From the NCBI RefSeq assembly GCF_900155535.1, contig NZ_LT706965.1, forward strand, positions 509,393-573,392: 64,000 bases of DNA, in the 5' to 3' direction. Position 1 is the first letter of the stretch; each line of letters opens with the position of its first letter. This stretch comes from Corynebacterium urinipleomorphum. Lineage in GTDB: Bacteria; Actinomycetota; Actinomycetes; Mycobacteriales; Mycobacteriaceae. A program made the translations under genes and the position numbers. Positions 38,986 through 50,528 of this stretch are shown here, piece after piece. Below the pieces are notes generated by a model. That model was not told the origin of the DNA, searched no databases, and saw nothing but the letters and a program-made list of their open reading frames with translations.

Positions 38986-41658
38986 CTATATCTGCGTGAT
39001 ACGGTCCCGAAGGGCTGCGAAACCGGCTTCAATTCCAGCTGCGTCCGAACCAGACCCCTGCGCCAGGTCGGGCTTACCGCCGCCTTTGCCGCCGACGTGC
39101 TGGCCGAACAGCCCCACTAGTTCACCGGCCTTGATTCCCTCGCTCACTGCCGCCTTCGTGGCTGCCACAGCGAACGGCACCTTGCCGCCTGCATCCGAGG
39201 CCAGCACGATCACAGCCGGGGAATCGCCGAAGCGTCCGCGCAGATCTGTGGCGATCGTGCGCATGTCACCACCCGTCGTGCCGTCCGGGAGCTTCACAGC
39301 AAGGTAACTGAATGCACCGATTTCCTCCGCTTTGTTCACCAGCTCACCGGTCTGGTTTGCCAGCTCCTTCTTGCGCAGGTTCTCAATCTCCTTCTCAGCG
39401 GCGCGGAGACGCTCAGTGAGCTGTGCGATACGGTCCGGCAAATCCTCGGACGGGGTCTTCATCTCGCCAGCCAGAGCGTTGGCGATGGCCGCTTCCTTGG
39501 AGAAGTACTGGAAAGAATCCAGGCCCGAATACGCCTCGATTCGGCGGGCACCGGAGCCGACGGATGACTCGCCCAGAACGGCGACGGGGCCGATCTGAGA
39601 AGAGTGGTCGACGTGGGTACCGCCACAGAGCTCGATGGAGAACGGGCCGCCGATCTCCACGACACGCACCTCGTCGCCGTAATTCTCGCCGAACAGAGCC
39701 ATCGCGCCCATCGCCTTCGCCTCGTCCAGGGAGGTCTCGAAGGTGTTGACGGCGAAGTCCGCGTCAACCGCCTGGTTGGCGATGATGGAAATCTCCTCCA
39801 GCTGCTCCGGGGTCAACTGCTCCGTGTAGTTGAAGTCGAAGCGCAGGTAGCCCGGCTTGTTCATCGAGCCAGCCTGCACGGCCGTCGGGCCGAGCACCTG
39901 GCGCAGCGCAGCGTGGATGAGGTGGGTCGCGGTGTGTGCCTGGCGGGCGCCGTGGCGCCACTTCGGGTCAACCTCAGCGCGGACGACCTGTCCGACATCG
40001 AGGCCGCCGTTGGCCACGGTCGCCTTGTGCACCCACAGCTTCTTGTTGCCCACCTTCTGCACGTCGTGAACGTCCAAGATGGTGTCGCCAACGACAATGC
40101 GTCCGCGGTCCGCCAACTGTCCGCCGCCCTCGGCGTACATCGGGGTGACATCCAGGATGACCTCGACTTCATCGCCCTGCGCAGCTTCGCCAACCTTCTC
40201 CCCGTTGCGGACCAGACCAAGCACCTTGCCCTCGTGCTCCAGCTCGGTGAAACCGACGAACTCGGTCGGGTGGCCGTCGATCCACTCGCGGTAGAGGGAT
40301 TCGTCGATATTGCCGTGCTTCTTGGCCTTGTTGTCCGCCTTCGCGCGCTGGCGCTGCTCGTCCATCGCGGCATGGAAGGCGTCCATGTCCACGTCAAGTC
40401 CGGCCTCGGCTGCCATCTCCAAGGTCAGGTCGATCGGGAAGCCGTAGGTGTCGTGCAGCTCGAAGGCTTTGTCGCCCGGAACCGTCTTCTGGCCGGAGGA
40501 CTTCAGGGCCGTCGCGGTTTCGTCGAAACGCGTGGTGCCGGACTCGAGTGTCTTTAGGAACGCCTTTTCCTCAGCGAGCGCGACGCGCAGAATACGCTCG
40601 CGGTTGTCCGCGATCTCCGGGAAAGACGGAGTCATTGTGTCCATGATGGTGTTCATGAACGTCTCCAGCGTGTTACCGGTGGCGCCCAGCAGACGAGCGG
40701 AACGGACGATGCGGCGCATCAAGCGGCGGAGAATGTAGCCGCGGCCCTCATTCGACGGGGTGACACCGTCGAGAATGATCATCATCGCGGTACGCGAGTG
40801 GTCGGCGATAACGCGGAAACGGATGTCATCCTGCTGGTTACCCGCGCCGTATTTGGTGCCGGTCAATTCCTCGGCGGCCGCGATCACCGGGGCGAGCAGG
40901 TCCGTCTCGTAGACATTGTCCACGCCCTGCAGCAGGCAAGCCAGACGCTCGATGCCCAGGCCGGTATCGATGTTCTTCTTCGGCAGTTCGCCGACGATGT
41001 CGAAGTTGCCCTTCTTGTCGCCCTCGCCGCGGATGGACTCCATGAACACGAGGTTCCAGATCTCCATGTACCGGTTGTCGTCGGCGATCGGGCCGCCGTC
41101 AGCACCGTACTCGGGGCCGCGGTCGTAGTAGATCTCCGAGCACGGGCCGCACGGGCCCGGGATGCCCATTGACCAGAAGTTGTCTTCCATGCCCATGCGC
41201 TGGATGCGGTCAGCCGGCACGCCCACCTTGTCGCGCCAGATCGCCGCGGCCTCGTCGTCGTCGTTGTAGACGGTCACCCACAGGCGCTCCGGGTCGAGCT
41301 CGAAGCCGCCGTCCGCCTGCGGTTTAGTTAGCAGATCCCACGCAAGCGTGATCGCACCTTCTTTGAAGTACTGGCCGAAGGAGAAGTTTCCGGCCATCTG
41401 GAAGAAGGTGTTGTGGCGGGTCGTAATGCCCACTTCCTCGATATCAAGGGTGCGCACGCATTTCTGGATCGAGGTGGCCTTGCCCGTCTCAAACGGCGGG
41501 TTCTGCTGGCCCAAGAAGTACGGCTTGAACGGCACCATTCCTGCGTTCACAAACAGCAGGGTCGGGTCGTCAAGGATCAGCGAAGCACTGGGCACAGGGA
41601 TGTGGCCAGCTTCGACAAAATGCGAGGTGAACCGGTCGCGGATCTCATGGGTCTGCAC
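38986..41658 (-). CDS. alaS: Alanyl-tRNA synthetase
   Basis: The enzyme charges tRNA-Ala and edits mischarged serine. The class II catalytic core starts [22 protein letters not shown]. The editing domain has the zinc-site motifs [12 protein letters not shown] (about residue 570) and CGGTHV (about residue 680). The C-terminal part has a coiled coil ([26 protein letters not shown]) and a DHHA1-type Gly-rich end [15 protein letters not shown]. The length is 890. It lies downstream of rarA with a 130-base gap that carries a GCTTATCGACG word and a hairpin. Confidence 0.98.
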   Translation of the reverse strand: MQTHEIRDRFTSHFVEAGHIPVPSASLILDDPTLLFVNAGMVPFKPYFLGQQNPPFETGKATSIQKCVRTLDIEEVGITTRHNTFFQMAGNFSFGQYFKEGAITLAWDLLTKPQADGGFELDPERLWVTVYNDDDEAAAIWRDKVGVPADRIQRMGMEDNFWSMGIPGPCGPCSEIYYDRGPEYGADGGPIADDNRYMEIWNLVFMESIRGEGDKKGNFDIVGELPKKNIDTGLGIERLACLLQGVDNVYETDLLAPVIAAAEELTGTKYGAGNQQDDIRFRVIADHSRTAMMIILDGVTPSNEGRGYILRRLMRRIVRSARLLGATGNTLETFMNTIMDTMTPSFPEIADNRERILRVALAEEKAFLKTLESGTTRFDETATALKSSGQKTVPGDKAFELHDTYGFPIDLTLEMAAEAGLDVDMDAFHAAMDEQRQRAKADNKAKKHGNIDESLYREWIDGHPTEFVGFTELEHEGKVLGLVRNGEKVGEAAQGDEVEVILDVTPMYAEGGGQLADRGRIVVGDTILDVHDVQKVGNKKLWVHKATVANGGLDVGQVVRAEVDPKWRHGARQAHTATHLIHAALRQVLGPTAVQAGSMNKPGYLRFDFNYTEQLTPEQLEEISIIANQAVDADFAVNTFETSLDEAKAMGAMALFGENYGDEVRVVEIGGPFSIELCGGTHVDHSSQIGPVAVLGESSVGSGARRIEAYSGLDSFQYFSKEAAIANALAGEMKTPSEDLPDRIAQLTERLRAAEKEIENLRKKELANQTGELVNKAEEIGAFSYLAVKLPDGTTGGDMRTIATDLRGRFGDSPAVIVLASDAGGKVPFAVAATKAAVSEGIKAGELVGLFGQHVGGKGGGKPDLAQGSGSDAAGIEAGFAALRDRITQI

Positions 41659-41698
41659 AGAAGAATCCTTAAAAGTCTGATGCGTTGATAGTGCGTTT

Positions 41699-41728
41699 CT
41701 CGTGGGTACACCTTACCCGCGCCACGAG
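41699..41728 (-). other. Hairpin in the rarA-alaS gap
   Basis: Arms CTCGTGG and CCACGAG, with an inner GGGT/ACCC pairing, form an imperfect hairpin about 41 bases upstream of the alaS ATG. No T-tract follows on the minus strand. It could be a regulatory leader structure of alaS. Confidence 0.3.
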
Positions 41729-41758
41729 CACTCACGGTCACCAGCTCACGGGCACTTC

Positions 41759-41769
41759 GCTTATCGACG
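41759..41769 (+). repeat. GCTTATCGACG word, copy 13
   Basis: This exact 11-mer lies in the non-coding gap between alaS and rarA, so protein sequence cannot explain it. Confidence 0.85.
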
Positions 41770-41788
41770 CCTCACTGCGCCCCCGCGC

Positions 41789-43168
41789 CTATTCTCCCCT
41801 GACCATTTCCCGCAACCGGTCCGAGTAGGACTGGATGCGTTTTTCCGCTCCGTGGTCGGTGGGTTGGTAATAGCGGGCCTCGTCGAGTCCCTCGGGCATG
41901 TAGCGCTGCTGGACCACACCCCGCGGATCGTCGTGGGGGTAGATATAGCCGACGGCGTGACCGATCTTCTTCGCCCCTTCGTAATGTCCATCGCGCAAGT
42001 GGGGCGGGACGGGGCCGGAGTGACCTGCGCGGACGTCGACAAGCGCGGCGTCAATCGCTTTGATCACGGACGGCGACTTGGGTGCGGTGGCCAAATGGAT
42101 GGTGGCTTGGGCAAGGGCGAGGCGGCCTTCCGGCATGCCGATGAACTGGACGGCGTTCGCCGCAGCAGTCGCGGTCTGCAAAGCGGTCGGGTCCGCCATC
42201 CCGATGTCTTCGGAAGCGTGGATGACCAGGCGACGCGCGATGAACCGCGGGTCCTCCCCCGCCTCGATCATGCGGGCGAGGTAGTGCAACGCCGCGTCCA
42301 CGTCCGAACCGCGGATGGATTTGATGAACGCCGAAGTGATGTCGTAGTGCTGGTCGCCGTCGCGGTCGTAGCGCACCACCGCCCGGTCGACGCTGTTCTG
42401 CACGACCTCGAGCGTGATCGCCCCGTCCTCGGCGCCCTCCGCCGCGGCTTCGAGGTACGTCAGTGCTCGGCGGGCATCACCCCCGGCGAGGAGCACGAGC
42501 TGCTCCCGAGCGTCGTCGCTGAGCGTCACCCGTCCATTCAGCCCGCGTTCGTCGGCCACTGCGCGGTCGAGGACCGTGCGGATCCCGTCGTCATCGAGCG
42601 ATTCGAGTTTGAGCAGCAACGACCGCGACAATAAAGGCGCGACGACGCTGAACGACGGGTTCTCCGTCGTTGCGGCGACGAGCAGCACCGTGCGGTTCTC
42701 CACCGCGGCAAGCAGCGCGTCCTGCTGCGTCTTGGAAAACCGGTGCACCTCGTCGATGAAGAGAACCGTCCGCTGCCCGCGCACGAGATCCTGCTTGGCG
42801 CCCTCGAGCACCTCGCGAATCTGCTTCACCCCCGAAGACAACGCGGACAGACCCACGAAATTCTGCCCCATCGCACCAGCGATCAATGACGCGATGGTCG
42901 TCTTGCCCGTCCCTGGCGGTCCGTAGAGAATCACGGACGCTTCGCCGGAACCCTCAACAAGGCGCCGCAGCGGGCGGCCCGGTCCGAGCAGGTGCTCCTG
43001 CCCCACTAGCTCATCGAGGCTGCGCGGACGCATGCGCGCGGCGAGCGGCGCCGCCGAGCCCGCGTCGAAAAATGCGGTGCCCCTTGACGCGGCCGTACCC
43101 GACCCAGCGCGCTGCGAGCTTTCTGTACTCCCGCTAGTCGGATCCGTGAACAGCCCGCCCTGGGTCAT
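41789..43168 (-). CDS. rarA: Replication-associated recombination protein A (RarA/MgsA)
   Basis: This is an AAA+ ATPase of the clamp-loader-like RarA family, acting at stalled replication forks. Walker A is [17 protein letters not shown] (about residues 78-94), Walker B is [17 protein letters not shown], and sensor 1 is [13 protein letters not shown]. The C-terminal tetramerisation domain contains MRDGH-like [29 protein letters not shown] chose ATG 43168 (MTQGGLF), which overlaps the upstream gene's stop as ATGA; an ATG three codons earlier exists. The length is about 459. Confidence 0.95.
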   Translation of the reverse strand: MTQGGLFTDPTSGSTESSQRAGSGTAASRGTAFFDAGSAAPLAARMRPRSLDELVGQEHLLGPGRPLRRLVEGSGEASVILYGPPGTGKTTIASLIAGAMGQNFVGLSALSSGVKQIREVLEGAKQDLVRGQRTVLFIDEVHRFSKTQQDALLAAVENRTVLLVAATTENPSFSVVAPLLSRSLLLKLESLDDDGIRTVLDRAVADERGLNGRVTLSDDAREQLVLLAGGDARRALTYLEAAAEGAEDGAITLEVVQNSVDRAVVRYDRDGDQHYDITSAFIKSIRGSDVDAALHYLARMIEAGEDPRFIARRLVIHASEDIGMADPTALQTATAAANAVQFIGMPEGRLALAQATIHLATAPKSPSVIKAIDAALVDVRAGHSGPVPPHLRDGHYEGAKKIGHAVGYIYPHDDPRGVVQQRYMPEGLDEARYYQPTDHGAEKRIQSYSDRLREMVRGE

Positions 43169-44295
43169 GCCAGCCACTCCACAACGCGGCGCGCGAACTC
43201 AGCCACCACCCCGTACGCCGGTTCCGTGCCTGCCTCGGCGTAACGCGCGAGCGCCTCAAATGTTCCGGCGACATCCCGGCGAATCAAGCGGGCTTCAGCT
43301 TCGTCGCGTCCCCCGCCGACGTCCGAAGCGGCGGCGTCCGCGTAGTCCAAGATCGACGCACTGAAGAACGCCCACCCGACCAACGCGGCTGTGATGCGCG
43401 CCTGCAGCGTGTCGTGGTTGAGCACCGAAGGCCAGATCCCGCTGACCTCCGCCACCCAGGCTTCGAGGAACACCGCGGTCTCGCGCTCGCTGATTGGACG
43501 CGCTGAAATGTATTGCGGGAAGCCCGCGATCACCCCGGCAATATCGAAAATGACGTCGCGGAAACCGGCCCACTCGTAATCGAGGAACTGTGCCCGCTCC
43601 GCGAAGATGATGTTGTCCGGAGAGAGGTCGAACGGGGTGAATGCGCGGGAGCCGCCGTGCAGCATACGGACCTGTACGGTGTCGGCGACGGCCGCGACAT
43701 CAGCGGGAACCTCGATCCCTGCCTCCCGGATGATGTCCAAGCCTTCTTGGATTCGGTTCTCCAGCATCGCTTCCCGCTGGATCTGGATGTCCCTCGCTCC
43801 GTCGATGGAGCGCACCATTCGGGCAAGCAGAATGCTGAAGCTCGTCTCCGCCCCCGCTGTTGCGGCGTGCATCTTGCCCAGCGACGTTCCTAAATTCCGC
43901 AGCAGACGCACACGTGCGTCGTCGTCGGACTGCTCGAGCAAATCGGCGAAGGTCTCACCGTTGCCCACATCCGACAAAATCAGGGTGCGGCGCGCGATGT
44001 CGTAGCCGAGGAGGACAGGCCCAGGACGCACATCTTCGCTTAACGACGTCGTGAATTGGTACGCGACCACCTCCCTCACGAATGCCGCGTCGTCGACCAC
44101 ATCGTCAGTGTGCGGGGAGTACTTCACCACGACAGACCGGTGCGGGAAAACTGGGTTATTAGCCACCCGCAGGCGCAGCACCGTCGCGCCACCGGTTCCG
44201 CCCAGCTCCTCTGGATCGGTGAGTTGCTGCTTCCCACCGTACCGGTGGTTCAGCACCGCTTGTGCGGTGGCGATGATCTCTTCGGTGTCCAGCAT
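43165..44295 (-). CDS. Kinase-like phosphotransferase (APH/choline kinase fold), unknown substrate
   Basis: The 376-residue protein resembles aminoglycoside/choline phosphotransferases. A nucleotide-lobe strand set ([24 protein letters not shown]) contains the likely ATP lysine. The catalytic loop reads [13 protein letters not shown] (about residue 222), and the metal motif is [15 protein letters not shown]. The usual HxD of the loop is replaced by FxxFD, so activity is not assured. It is translationally coupled to rarA by a 4-base overlap. A perfect 12-pair hairpin lies 9 bases upstream of its ATG. No substrate can be inferred. Confidence 0.75.
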   Translation of the reverse strand: MLDTEEIIATAQAVLNHRYGGKQQLTDPEELGGTGGATVLRLRVANNPVFPHRSVVVKYSPHTDDVVDDAAFVREVVAYQFTTSLSEDVRPGPVLLGYDIARRTLILSDVGNGETFADLLEQSDDDARVRLLRNLGTSLGKMHAATAGAETSFSILLARMVRSIDGARDIQIQREAMLENRIQEGLDIIREAGIEVPADVAAVADTVQVRMLHGGSRAFTPFDLSPDNIIFAERAQFLDYEWAGFRDVIFDIAGVIAGFPQYISARPISERETAVFLEAWVAEVSGIWPSVLNHDTLQARITAALVGWAFFSASILDYADAAASDVGGGRDEAEARLIRRDVAGTFEALARYAEAGTEPAYGVVAEFARRVVEWLA

Positions 44296-44304
44296 GTCAG
44301 GCCC

Positions 44305-44340
44305 GCCGTTGGCAGGGGTGAAACACCGCCTGCCAACGGC
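44305..44340 (-). terminator. Perfect 12-bp inverted repeat between aspS and the kinase-like gene
   Basis: Arms GCCGTTGGCAGG and CCTGCCAACGGC enclose a 12-base loop, 12 bases after the aspS stop and 9 bases before the next ATG. No T-tract follows, so it may be an attenuator, an operator or a translation-blocking hairpin instead of a classical terminator. Confidence 0.55.
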
Positions 44341-44352
44341 TTTATCCTTTGC

Positions 44353-46197
<1,845 letters not shown>

Positions 46198-46308
46198 TTG
46201 CTTCTCTTAACTTCCGCGAGTCTACCGAATGGCCGCACCGCTCCCGACCACTCCCTGGGAACGACAGTCCCCCATGGAAGCCGCGCTAGGTTGTGGCACA
46301 ATTCACCT

Positions 46309-47220
46309 ATGACGTTCAAGAGCGGTGTGACCCCCTCGGGTCAAGGAGTGAGCACCTCCGGCGGTTCCGGCCGCCGCGGCGGTGGAGGCATGCCCATCAT
46401 GGTCGGCGGCGGCGGATTGGGCACACTCGTGCTGCTCGCGCTGTTCTTCCTCCTAGGCGGAGGCGGCGGCGGTACTGCGCCGGCACCGCAAAACCAAGGC
46501 CAAGGCCAGCACAGCGGCCAAGGCAGCGAGGGATTTGACCTCGCCCAATGCCAGCGTGAAGGCGCGGTCAACGAGATTGCAGAGTGCCGCGCGGCTGCTA
46601 CAGCGGACTCCCTGAACAAGATCTGGAGCGGTGTTCTCCCCGAGCAGGCGAACGTCGACTACTCCATGCCGAGCATGCAGATGTTCAAGAATGATGTGCA
46701 GACCGGCTGCGGTTTCGCTACCGCCGACACCGGCCCGTTCTACTGCCCCCGCGACAAGACGATCTACCTCGACGTCGGCTTCTACAACCAGCTTGAGCGC
46801 ATGGGCGGTTCCGACGGTTCCCTCTCCCAGATGTACGTTGTCGCCCACGAATGGGGCCACCACATTCAAAACCTTGAAGGCACGCTGGGTCTGAGCGACT
46901 ACAACAACCCGGGCGAAGACTCCGCAGCCGTCGCCATCGAACTGCAGGCTGACTGCTACGCTGGCGTGTGGGCATCCCGCGCAGACAAGGGCGATGACGC
47001 CATGCTTGAACCGATCACCGAAGAGCAGGTCAAGCAGGCTGTCCAGACCGCCCGCGCGATCGGCGACGACCACATCCAGGAACAGTCCGGCCGCCAAGTC
47101 AACCCTGACGCGTGGACCCACGGCTCCTCTGAACAGCGCCAGAAACTGTTCCTCACTGGTTACCAGTCCGGTTCCCTGGCCAAGTGCGACACTCTCAACC
47201 GCGGCGCATACCAGGAATAA
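46309..47220 (+). CDS. Membrane-anchored neutral zinc metallopeptidase (YpfJ/COG2321 family)
   Basis: This predicted membrane-anchored protease has a Gly/Ser-rich cytoplasmic segment, then one transmembrane helix (TLVLLALFFLLGG, about residues 38-50). A Gln/Gly-rich linker leads to a domain with the zinc motif VVAHEWGHHIQNLEG (HExxH, about residue 184) and a downstream ligand region AVAIELQADCYAGVWA. I chose ATG 46309, which gives 303 residues; the same frame stays open far upstream, but that part is antisense to aspS. Its substrate is unknown. It is next to a CBS-domain gene. Confidence 0.9.
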   Translation: MTFKSGVTPSGQGVSTSGGSGRRGGGGMPIMVGGGGLGTLVLLALFFLLGGGGGGTAPAPQNQGQGQHSGQGSEGFDLAQCQREGAVNEIAECRAAATADSLNKIWSGVLPEQANVDYSMPSMQMFKNDVQTGCGFATADTGPFYCPRDKTIYLDVGFYNQLERMGGSDGSLSQMYVVAHEWGHHIQNLEGTLGLSDYNNPGEDSAAVAIELQADCYAGVWASRADKGDDAMLEPITEEQVKQAVQTARAIGDDHIQEQSGRQVNPDAWTHGSSEQRQKLFLTGYQSGSLAKCDTLNRGAYQE

Positions 47221-47248
47221 ATTTAGCTAACAGGAGCAGAGGTACGGG

Positions 47249-48004
47249 ATGACGCAGGATAGGGGAACAACGGAGACGTCGATAAGCATTGCCCCGCGTA
47301 ACCGTGCCGTGCCGTTCCTCGCGGCCTTCAACGAGATCGAAGGTTTCCTTCGCGCGGCGCTCGACGCGAAGAAGACCGACAGCTTCAACTGGATGGTCTC
47401 TAAAGCGGAGAAACGCCACATTGTCACCACCGCGCAGGCGAATGACCTGAAAGAATTCGCAGGTCTGCGCAACGCGATCAGCCACGGCGAATACCAGGAC
47501 TTCCGCCCGATCGCGGAACCGCTGCCGGAAACCGTCGCCGAGATTGAGGCCATCCGGGACCAGCTCCTCCACCCAGCCTTGGCCACCGATGTCATCGGGC
47601 ACCAAGACGTGGTCACTTTCGCCCCCGACGAGGACGTACACGAGGCGCTGAAGGCCATCCGGGACACCGGCATCTCCCAGTTCCCCATCTATCAGGGCAA
47701 GCAATGCGTGGGTGTGCTGACCACGAACACCATCGCGCGGTGGCTCGCGGACGAGCTGAAATCAGGCGACACAATCACCAACACGGCGATCGGCGATGTC
47801 CTCGCCTTCAACGAGCGCAAAGACAACGCCGTGTTCCTTCCGCGCACGGCTACAGCTGTGGAAGCGATCGCCGCGCTCACCTCCCCCGGCGATAAGCTGA
47901 CGCTCCCCCGCCTAGTCATCATCACCGAGCACGGTCACGACAACCAGCAGCCGTTGTGCGTGATCACGCCGTCGAATCTAGCGGCGCTGTACGACGCCGC
48001 TTAA
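47249..48004 (+). CDS. CBS-domain protein
   Basis: The 251-residue protein has an N-terminal helical region (about 1-105, with NEIEGFLRAALDAKKTDSFNWMVSKAEKR) and then a pair of CBS motifs (about 108-235: VVTFAPDEDVHEALKAIRDTGISQFPIYQGKQCVGVLTT and FLPRTATAVEAIAALTSPGDK). CBS pairs usually bind adenine nucleotides. No enzymatic domain is attached, so it is probably a regulatory adaptor. It follows the metallopeptidase by 28 bases with a CAGGAG ribosome-binding site. Confidence 0.82.
   Translation: MTQDRGTTETSISIAPRNRAVPFLAAFNEIEGFLRAALDAKKTDSFNWMVSKAEKRHIVTTAQANDLKEFAGLRNAISHGEYQDFRPIAEPLPETVAEIEAIRDQLLHPALATDVIGHQDVVTFAPDEDVHEALKAIRDTGISQFPIYQGKQCVGVLTTNTIARWLADELKSGDTITNTAIGDVLAFNERKDNAVFLPRTATAVEAIAALTSPGDKLTLPRLVIITEHGHDNQQPLCVITPSNLAALYDAA
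47277..47287 (-). repeat. GCTTATCGACG word, copy 14
   Basis: This exact 11-mer lies near the start of the CBS-domain gene, read in a third frame as Thr-Ser-Ile-Ser. Confidence 0.85.
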
Positions 48005-48029
48005 AGCCCGCCGCTGACTGAGCCCCGCG

Positions 48030-48695
48030 CTAGTCCCCAAGCTCCTGGCCCAGCGCCCCCGCCAAAACAAGTCGCACCAGGTACAGGGCCACGGCGGGCA
48101 CGAAGAAGAAGACGAGGGGCACAGAAAGCGCGACGGGCAGGGCAAATACCGCCCACACAGCGCCAACGAGGATGGCCACGGCAACCGCGGTGCGTCCGAG
48201 GAAGCGGAACATCAACTGAATCGATGCCGCGGCTAACGGGCGAAACGCGGGTTTCGCGCTGATGGTTGCGCGGGCGCGGGTCCCGTCACCACGACTAGGC
48301 AGGGACGCCAGCGCGAAGAACCAGACGCTGATCCCCGCAATGATGAATGCCCCGGCGAGCGCCAAAGCCTGGATCGCGGTGAGGGCGAAACCGCTGATCC
48401 CCGCCTGGAACACGACGAACTGCTGGTAGACGAGCAATCCCCCAGCAAGCAGCAGGAGCACCCAATAGAGGCTCACCGTCTTCCACCGCACGGTGAGCTG
48501 CCGGATGAACTGAAGTGCGTACCGGGAACCGCGTCCCTGCACCATGTCCCCCACCACGACGTTGGCGGCCCGCCACGCAGCGCCGCCGGTGACCACCGGA
48601 AGCGAGGTGACCACGAGCAGCATGTTGAGGATGACGATGTCCGCGAGCAGCGTGAACGCCGCCATGAACTTCGAGTCGGGGTGGAAGAACTGCAT
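48030..48695 (-). CDS. YesL-like (DUF624) membrane protein of the sugar ABC operon
   Basis: The 221-residue protein has about five hydrophobic helices and the DUF624 pattern: FFHPDSKFMAAFTLLADIVILNMLLVVTSLPVVTGGAA at the N-terminus, then a long cytoplasmic loop. YesL-type proteins are usually encoded with CUT1 sugar transporters and are thought to support permease assembly or activity. Here it is the last gene of the operon, 12 bases after the MalG-type permease, and convergent with the CBS-domain gene. Confidence 0.82.
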   Translation of the reverse strand: MQFFHPDSKFMAAFTLLADIVILNMLLVVTSLPVVTGGAAWRAANVVVGDMVQGRGSRYALQFIRQLTVRWKTVSLYWVLLLLAGGLLVYQQFVVFQAGISGFALTAIQALALAGAFIIAGISVWFFALASLPSRGDGTRARATISAKPAFRPLAAASIQLMFRFLGRTAVAVAILVGAVWAVFALPVALSVPLVFFFVPAVALYLVRLVLAGALGQELGD

Positions 48696-48707
48696 CTGTC
48701 GGCGCGG

Positions 48708-49649
48708 CTAGCCCTTCACGGCGCCCGCGGCCACACCTTCGATGATGTGCTTTTGGGCGGCGACGTAGAAGATGATGATCGGGGTGATCGCCAGCACCAG
48801 CATGGCCATCATGGCGCCAAGGTCGCGGTCTCCCTGCGAGCCGATGAACTGCTGAATCACCACCGGGATCGTGCGGTACGGGGTGGACAGGCCGATGACC
48901 AAGTACGGCAGGAGGTAGTCGTTCCAGATCCACATTGCGTTGAGGATTGCCACGGTGATCGCTGTTGGCTTGAGCATCGGCAGGACCACACGGAAGAAGG
49001 TCGTCAGCGGGGAGCAGCCGTCGATGTAGGCCGCCTCCTCGATCTCCAGCGGGATGGATTTCACGAATCCGGAGAACATAAACACCGACAGTCCCGCGCC
49101 GAAGCCGAGGTACAGCACCACCATGCCCAGCGGGTTGGCCAGTCCGAGGCGGTCCGCAATGACCACGGTGGGGAACATGACCATCTGGAACGGGATGACC
49201 ATGGAGAACACGAACGCGTAGTAGAGGGCGTTCGTCCACCACGTCTTCACACGGGTGATGTAGTAGGCGGTCATCGCGGAGAAGAACACGATCACCACGA
49301 CGGAGCTGATCGTGATCACGAACGACCACACGATCGCCCAGCCGAAGCCTTCTCCCTGCACGCCGGTGATGTAGTTGGTCAGCCCTGCCCACAGCTCCCC
49401 GACCGGCAGCGCGAACGGGTTGGTGGAAATGGCGAAGCGGTCTTTGAACGAGTTCAGGAGGATGAAGAAGATCGGCCCCAGGAACACGATGGTGAGGAAG
49501 ACCAGCACCGCGTAGATCAGCACCTTGGCGCCGCTAGAGACCGTTGACTCGTCGGCGGCGCGCTTATCGCTTTTCGACGGCGCGTTCACCCCGCTGTTGC
49601 TCCTCACCTTTGACGGAGCCTTATCTGTCGCGTTGATACTCGTAGTCAT
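48708..49649 (-). CDS. CUT1 sugar ABC transporter permease, MalG type
   Basis: This is one of two membrane subunits of a maltose/trehalose-type importer. It has a polar N-terminus of about 40 residues and then six predicted transmembrane helices. The EAA coupling loop reads IEEAAYIDGCSPLTTFFRVVLPMLKP (about residues 203-228). The length is 313. It lies 3 bases downstream of the MalF-type gene. The sugar is not defined by sequence, but the operon type is that of maltodextrin or trehalose uptake. Confidence 0.93.
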   Translation of the reverse strand: MTTSINATDKAPSKVRSNSGVNAPSKSDKRAADESTVSSGAKVLIYAVLVFLTIVFLGPIFFILLNSFKDRFAISTNPFALPVGELWAGLTNYITGVQGEGFGWAIVWSFVITISSVVVIVFFSAMTAYYITRVKTWWTNALYYAFVFSMVIPFQMVMFPTVVIADRLGLANPLGMVVLYLGFGAGLSVFMFSGFVKSIPLEIEEAAYIDGCSPLTTFFRVVLPMLKPTAITVAILNAMWIWNDYLLPYLVIGLSTPYRTIPVVIQQFIGSQGDRDLGAMMAMLVLAITPIIIFYVAAQKHIIEGVAAGAVKG

Positions 49650-49652
49650 TGT

Positions 49653-50498
49653 TTATGCCTCCACTTCCCTGCTGCGGGTGGCGCGCAGCTGGAACATTGC
49701 GATGGCGACGACAACGACGACGAAGATGACTGCCTTCGCCTGGCCCACGCCTTCGGCGCCCACTCGGTTGAACATGGTTTTGACGATGTTGAGGGCGACC
49801 ATTTCGGTCTGGCCGCCGGGTGCGCCATCCGTGAGCGCCAAGTTCTGGTCGTACACCTTGAACGTGTTGGACAGAGTCAGGAACAGGCAGATGGTGATGG
49901 ACGGCATCATCAGCGGAATGGTCACGTGGCGCAACTCCTCCCACTTGGACACGCCGTCGATCTCAGCGGCTTCAATCAGCTCAGGCGGGACATTTTGCAG
50001 ACCCGCGATGTAGATGATCATCATGTATCCGATGAGCTGCCAGTTCATCAGCATGATCAAGCCTGCGTAGCCAAAACGCCAGTCAGCGGAGATCGTCGTC
50101 TCGTAGTTGGCCAGCACCGCGTTGATCATGGACTGCCAGGTGTAGCCGAGCACGATGCCGCCGATGAGGTTCGGCATGAAGAAGACCGTGCGGAAGAAGT
50201 TGGTGCCGCGCAGTTTGCGTGTCAGCGTCCAAGCGATAGCGAACGCGATGACGTTGACGGTGATGATGGACACTACTGCCACCAGAATGGTGAACAGCAA
50301 CGCCGACACGAATCCTTCACGCTCGGAAAAGACTCGTGCGTAGTTGTCCAGTCCGACCCAGGTGGCATCGGTGATAGTGGTGAAGTCGGTGAATGATAGC
50401 GCCGTTCCGACAATGAACGGCACGAAGAACGCGATACCGAATGCGATGAGTGTCGGCAGCACGAAGATCGGGAAGTATTTCTTCAGTGTCTCTTGCAT
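49653..50498 (-). CDS. CUT1 sugar ABC transporter permease, MalF type
   Basis: This is the second membrane subunit. It has 281 residues with six transmembrane helices, starting YFPIFVLPTLIAFGIAFFVPFIVGTALSFTDF. The EAA loop is LIEAAEIDGVSKWEELRHVTIPLMMPS (about residues 172-198). It lacks the long P2 loop of E. coli MalF, like most Gram-positive homologues. It is separated by 30 bases from the binding-protein gene upstream. Confidence 0.93.
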   Translation of the reverse strand: MQETLKKYFPIFVLPTLIAFGIAFFVPFIVGTALSFTDFTTITDATWVGLDNYARVFSEREGFVSALLFTILVAVVSIITVNVIAFAIAWTLTRKLRGTNFFRTVFFMPNLIGGIVLGYTWQSMINAVLANYETTISADWRFGYAGLIMLMNWQLIGYMMIIYIAGLQNVPPELIEAAEIDGVSKWEELRHVTIPLMMPSITICLFLTLSNTFKVYDQNLALTDGAPGGQTEMVALNIVKTMFNRVGAEGVGQAKAVIFVVVVVAIAMFQLRATRSREVEA

Positions 50499-50528
50499 GG
50501 TGTGGTCCCTTGGTTGCTCCCGGTCCGC

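Noticed and set aside
46292-46307. A GlxR/CRP-like half-matching dyad (TGTGG-N6-TCACC) before the metallopeptidase ATG
   Set aside because: It misses the outer A/T positions of the TGTGA-N6-TCACA consensus and ends one base before the start codon; chance is likely.
49559-49566. Partial matches to the repeated word (GCTTATCG at 49560, CGATAAGC at about 47891 and 52550, GCTTATC at 20600)
   Set aside because: They match only 7-8 bases and are within the number expected by chance, so they are not counted as copies.
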